From contig JAKSBM010000474.1 of assembly GCA_022361135.1 (NCBI GenBank), positions 1-8,665 on the forward strand: DNA of 8,665 bases, written 5' to 3'. Both the position numbers and the translations under genes were made by a program. The notes beneath the pieces were generated by a model. It worked only from the letters and a program-made list of their open reading frames with translations, was not told where the DNA came from and made no database searches. This DNA comes from Desulfobacterales bacterium. GTDB taxonomy: Bacteria > Desulfobacterota > Desulfobacteria > Desulfobacterales > Desulfobacteraceae. Positions 6,318 to 8,665 of the stretch are shown piece after piece; position 1 is the first letter of the stretch, and every line of letters begins with the position of its first letter.

Positions 6318-7384
6318 GGGATATCCTTTCCCGGAGCCATTTCAATGAGGCAACGGCCGTCGGCTTCTCCACTTTCCATGGCCGCCAGGGCTTGGTTGAT
6401 ATCCTCCAGGGGAAAACGGTGGGTAATCAAGCCATCCAATTTGAGTTTTCCAATTTCGTAAAGGCGGACATACCGGGGAATGTCCACATGGGGCCGGGTC
6501 TCCCCCCCATGGGAACCGGTAATTTCCTTGCCGAAATGAAGGGCCAGGGAATGGATGGAAATATTATCCCCCCTTTTCGGCACCCCCACCAGGATCACCC
6601 GCCCCTGGGGAGCGGTGGCCTGGTAGGCAAAATTAATCATCTCCGTATTCCCGGTGTTGTCGATGATCACATCGGCACCGCCCGCGCCGGTGGCCACCCG
6701 GATCTTTTTTGAAAAATCCGGGGTTTCCCGGGTGTTGATCACATGGGTGGCCCCGAACCGCCGGGCCATTTCCAGGCGGTTGTTAAACCGGTCCAGGGCC
6801 ACGATGGGATAGGCCGAAGCCATGGCCGCACCCTGGATGATATTAAGCCCCACACCACCGGCCCCCAGGATCACCACCGATTCCCCGATCTTTATCTTTG
6901 CATTGTTGTTCACCACCCCCAGCCCCGTGGTCACTGCGCAACCCATGAGGGGAGCCACATCCATGGGCAAGGTTTCCGGGATGGGGGTCAACCGATTTTC
7001 CGACACCACGGCATGGCTGTTGAATGTGGTGACAAAACCGGCATTGAGCTTTTTCCCCCGCCAACGATACATGGGACAGGGGGCATCCATGCCCGGGCCC
7101 TTCTGCCAGTGGAGAACCACCCGGTCCCCCGGCTTCACATGGACCACCCCGGGACCGGTTTCAAGGACCTCACCGGAGCCTTCATGTCCCAAAAGGTGGG
7201 GCAGGTAGGCATCCGGTCCCTTGCGCCCCTGGATCTCCCCCAGCTGGGATCCGCAAATCCCGCTGTAATGGACCCGCACCCGGACCTGCCCCGGGGCCAG
7301 CTGCCGGGGCAATTCCACTTCATCCACCACCAGGGGCGCGTTGAGGCGTTCAAGTATGGCCGCTTTCATGGTCAAGGATTCCAC
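6314..7384 (-). CDS. Zinc-type medium-chain alcohol/polyol dehydrogenase
   Basis: This protein of about 356 residues belongs to the medium-chain dehydrogenase family. The catalytic domain carries the usual zinc ligands: Cys44 in SGICGSQ, the GHE motif (66-68), and Cys149 in GCAVTTGLG. The Rossmann fold has VILGAGGVGLNIIQGA (171-186), and Asp198 in VALDRFNNR suggests NAD(H) over NADP(H). The loop at about 95-112, which in most family members holds four Cys for a structural zinc, has only Cys103, so that zinc is probably absent. It likely interconverts a sugar alcohol and ketose or aldose, or oxidises a sugar hydroxyl; the substrate is unknown. The listed start is a GTG at 7382-7384 with a G-rich site four bases upstream. 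An in-frame ATG at 7369 (MKAAILERL, the usual family beginning) is a strong alternative. It overlaps the transketolase start by four bases. Confidence 0.9.
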   Translation of the reverse strand: MESLTMKAAILERLNAPLVVDEVELPRQLAPGQVRVRVHYSGICGSQLGEIQGRKGPDAYLPHLLGHEGSGEVLETGPGVVHVKPGDRVVLHWQKGPGMDAPCPMYRWRGKKLNAGFVTTFNSHAVVSENRLTPIPETLPMDVAPLMGCAVTTGLGVVNNNAKIKIGESVVILGAGGVGLNIIQGAAMASAYPIVALDRFNNRLEMARRFGATHVINTRETPDFSKKIRVATGAGGADVIIDNTGNTEMINFAYQATAPQGRVILVGVPKRGDNISIHSLALHFGKEITGSHGGETRPHVDIPRYVRLYEIGKLKLDGLITHRFPLEDINQALAAMESGEADGRCLIEMAPGKDIP

Positions 7385-7392
7385 ATTTCCCC

Positions 7393-8055
7393 CTATTCAA
7401 AAAAAATAAAAGAATGGTCACCGGTATAGCCGCAGCGCTCAAACCACCACTGCCACTCCTCCGGGGTGCAGAACATTTCACAGGTCACCTGCCAATAGAG
7501 CAGATTCACCTTTTCCACCTCACTGCGATAGGATTCCACACAAAGATATTTTCGGCCCCGGCCCACCCGCTGGATTTCCCTGAGGGCCCCATCCAACTCA
7601 TGGCAATAGAGGTTGTGCAGGGTATTAATGGAAATCACCAGGTCAAAGGCATCATCCCCAAAGGGAAGGCGTTCGGCATGGCCCACCTGGAGCTGATCCT
7701 TGATTTCATCCTTGGCATGGGTGACGGCATAGTCTGAAATATCAATGCCGTGGACCTCCACCCCGGGAAGCACCCGGGTGAAGTCGTAGAGCAAAAAGCC
7801 CTTGCCGCAGCCCACATCCAGAATCCGATCCCCGGCTTTCAACCCATAATGGTCCACCATGGCCCGGGCCACCTTTTCCCAGCGCCCGTCATAGTGATAC
7901 CCCCCGTAACAGATCCTGCGATCTCCATCCCAATAATCATAATCCCATTGCCGGGCCTTGACCGCCGCCTCGGCCTTGGGATAATCATTGACCCGTTGGA
8001 GATAATCCCGCCGGGTACTTTTGTGAACATTTGAAATAAAATCCACATATGCCAT
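7393..8055 (-). CDS. Class I SAM-dependent methyltransferase
   Basis: This 220-residue soluble protein has a Rossmann-type methyltransferase core. Motif I is ILDVGCGKG (78-86), the acidic ribose-binding residue is Asp105 in HGIDIS, and the later motif is ERLPFGDDAFDLVISINTLHNL (128-149), split here as in the Methyltransf_11/25 group. About 70 residues precede the core and include an aromatic- and Asp-rich stretch (QWDYDYWDGDRR, 36-47), perhaps an acceptor-binding cap. The C-terminus is rich in Trp and Phe (PEEWQWWFERCGY). The acceptor is unknown; in this setting a sugar hydroxyl or a nucleotide-sugar is plausible. An AAGGAG site lies seven bases before the ATG at 8053-8055. It starts 37 bases after the HAD gene, and its stop is eight bases before the GTG of the dehydrogenase, consistent with one operon. 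Confidence 0.88.
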   Translation of the reverse strand: MAYVDFISNVHKSTRRDYLQRVNDYPKAEAAVKARQWDYDYWDGDRRICYGGYHYDGRWEKVARAMVDHYGLKAGDRILDVGCGKGFLLYDFTRVLPGVEVHGIDISDYAVTHAKDEIKDQLQVGHAERLPFGDDAFDLVISINTLHNLYCHELDGALREIQRVGRGRKYLCVESYRSEVEKVNLLYWQVTCEMFCTPEEWQWWFERCGYTGDHSFIFFE

Positions 8056-8092
8056 GGTTCAACTCCTTATCCATTTAATAATAAGCCCGCCT

Positions 8093-8665
8093 TTACCCAC
8101 CGTTGAAATATTCCAATATGTCCCCCCAACTGCACAGCCGCTGCCAATGGCCGGCAACGCTCCCCAACGCATCCCGGGGATCAAAGAGGATGGTATTCAC
8201 AATTTTGGAAAATCCACCCAGGGCCAGGAATTCGGGCAAATCGTCAATGAAGTGGGTGCAGCCCAGGGATCGGATCCGGGCCTGTTTTTCATCCTGGCTG
8301 TCCTCAAAAAACAGGGGAAGATCAATGGCCCGGTTTTCCAGCCAGTTCCGGGCCGCCGCCCGCAGATCGTAGGGCTCCCCCACATAGGGATAACGGGTCT
8401 TGTGGCTGATGATGGAACAGGGAATCCCGCGGCCCCGGCAATGGGCCAGAAAATCCATGACCCCGGGGTAGAGGCATGCCCGCTCCAGGGCCGTGCCGTA
8501 AACAATGCCCTGGAGGCGGGTCCATTCCGCCTCCCGGTTCCGGCCCCGCAGGTATGCCCTCACATCCTGTTTTCCCGGTCCCAGGGTTTCCGGCACCAGG
8601 CCGAGATCCAGCCCCACGGACTTGAAAACCCCGTCATAGCAAATCAATGTATTGTCAAAATCGAT
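8093..8665 (-). CDS. HAD-superfamily phosphatase-like protein (start beyond right edge)
   Basis: The minus-strand frame is open to the window edge, giving 190 visible residues. An internal TTG at 8645-8647 could be taken for a start, but the frame continues upstream and reads IDFDNTL. This is HAD motif I with the nucleophile and acid Asp pair (D2 and D4 of the visible part), so only a few residues should be missing. Motif II is SIISHKT (84-90), motif III Lys127 in DEKQAR, and motif IV FIDDLPE (139-145). A helical cap segment lies at about residues 10-65. HAD enzymes of this kind remove phosphate from small molecules. In an HldE-like pathway, a phosphatase equivalent to GmhB acts between the kinase and nucleotidyltransferase steps, so this is an attractive but unproven role. 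It is the first visible gene of the cluster, 37 bases ahead of the methyltransferase gene. Confidence 0.85.
   Translation of the reverse strand: MDFDNTLICYDGVFKSVGLDLGLVPETLGPGKQDVRAYLRGRNREAEWTRLQGIVYGTALERACLYPGVMDFLAHCRGRGIPCSIISHKTRYPYVGEPYDLRAAARNWLENRAIDLPLFFEDSQDEKQARIRSLGCTHFIDDLPEFLALGGFSKIVNTILFDPRDALGSVAGHWQRLCSWGDILEYFNGG

Noticed and set aside
8645..8647. TTG as the start codon of the HAD gene
   Set aside because: The frame is open upstream to the window edge and encodes the DFDNTL motif I, which must be part of the protein.

Overview
The window holds nine protein-coding genes, two of them cut by the window edges, packed with little intergenic space. Gene content, moderate-to-high GC and strong AGGAGG-type ribosome binding sites suggest a Gram-negative anaerobe or facultative anaerobe. 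A sulfate-reducing Desulfobacterota-like genome is my best guess; this is an inference from family flavour, not a measured result.

Region 1 (1-494, minus): the N-terminal part of a Lon-type ATP-dependent protease gene, running off the left edge. A probable promoter lies just upstream of it, followed by a strong hairpin terminator at 589-632.

Region 2 (664-3294, minus): a ferrous-iron uptake operon, feoA, feoB and a 58-residue Cys-rich single-pass membrane protein of the FeoB-associated type. It ends at the 589-632 terminator. Divergent to it (3468-3875, plus) is a DtxR/MntR-family metal-dependent repressor. The 173-base gap between feoA and the repressor gene carries two back-to-back promoters of the form TTGACT-N16/17-TATAAA. 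Each has a copy of the same dyad-like element inside its spacer. The simplest reading is that the repressor senses Fe(II) or a similar metal and shuts off both its own gene and the uptake operon.

Region 3 (3876-8665, minus): five co-oriented, tightly spaced genes. In transcription order they are a HAD-superfamily phosphatase-like protein (start off the right edge), a class I SAM-dependent methyltransferase, a zinc-type medium-chain dehydrogenase, a stand-alone transketolase C-terminal half, and a fused nucleotidyltransferase-sugar kinase. The fusion has its two domains in the opposite order to HldE of E. coli. Together they look like a pathway that builds, phosphorylates, dephosphorylates and nucleotide-activates an unusual sugar or polyol for a surface polysaccharide. 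The product cannot be read from the sequence. This cluster is the best candidate for something undescribed.

The repressor gene and the kinase gene converge with no spacing: their stop codons are adjacent at 3873-3875 and 3876-3878. No RNA genes, insertion sequences, CRISPR arrays or attachment sites were seen.
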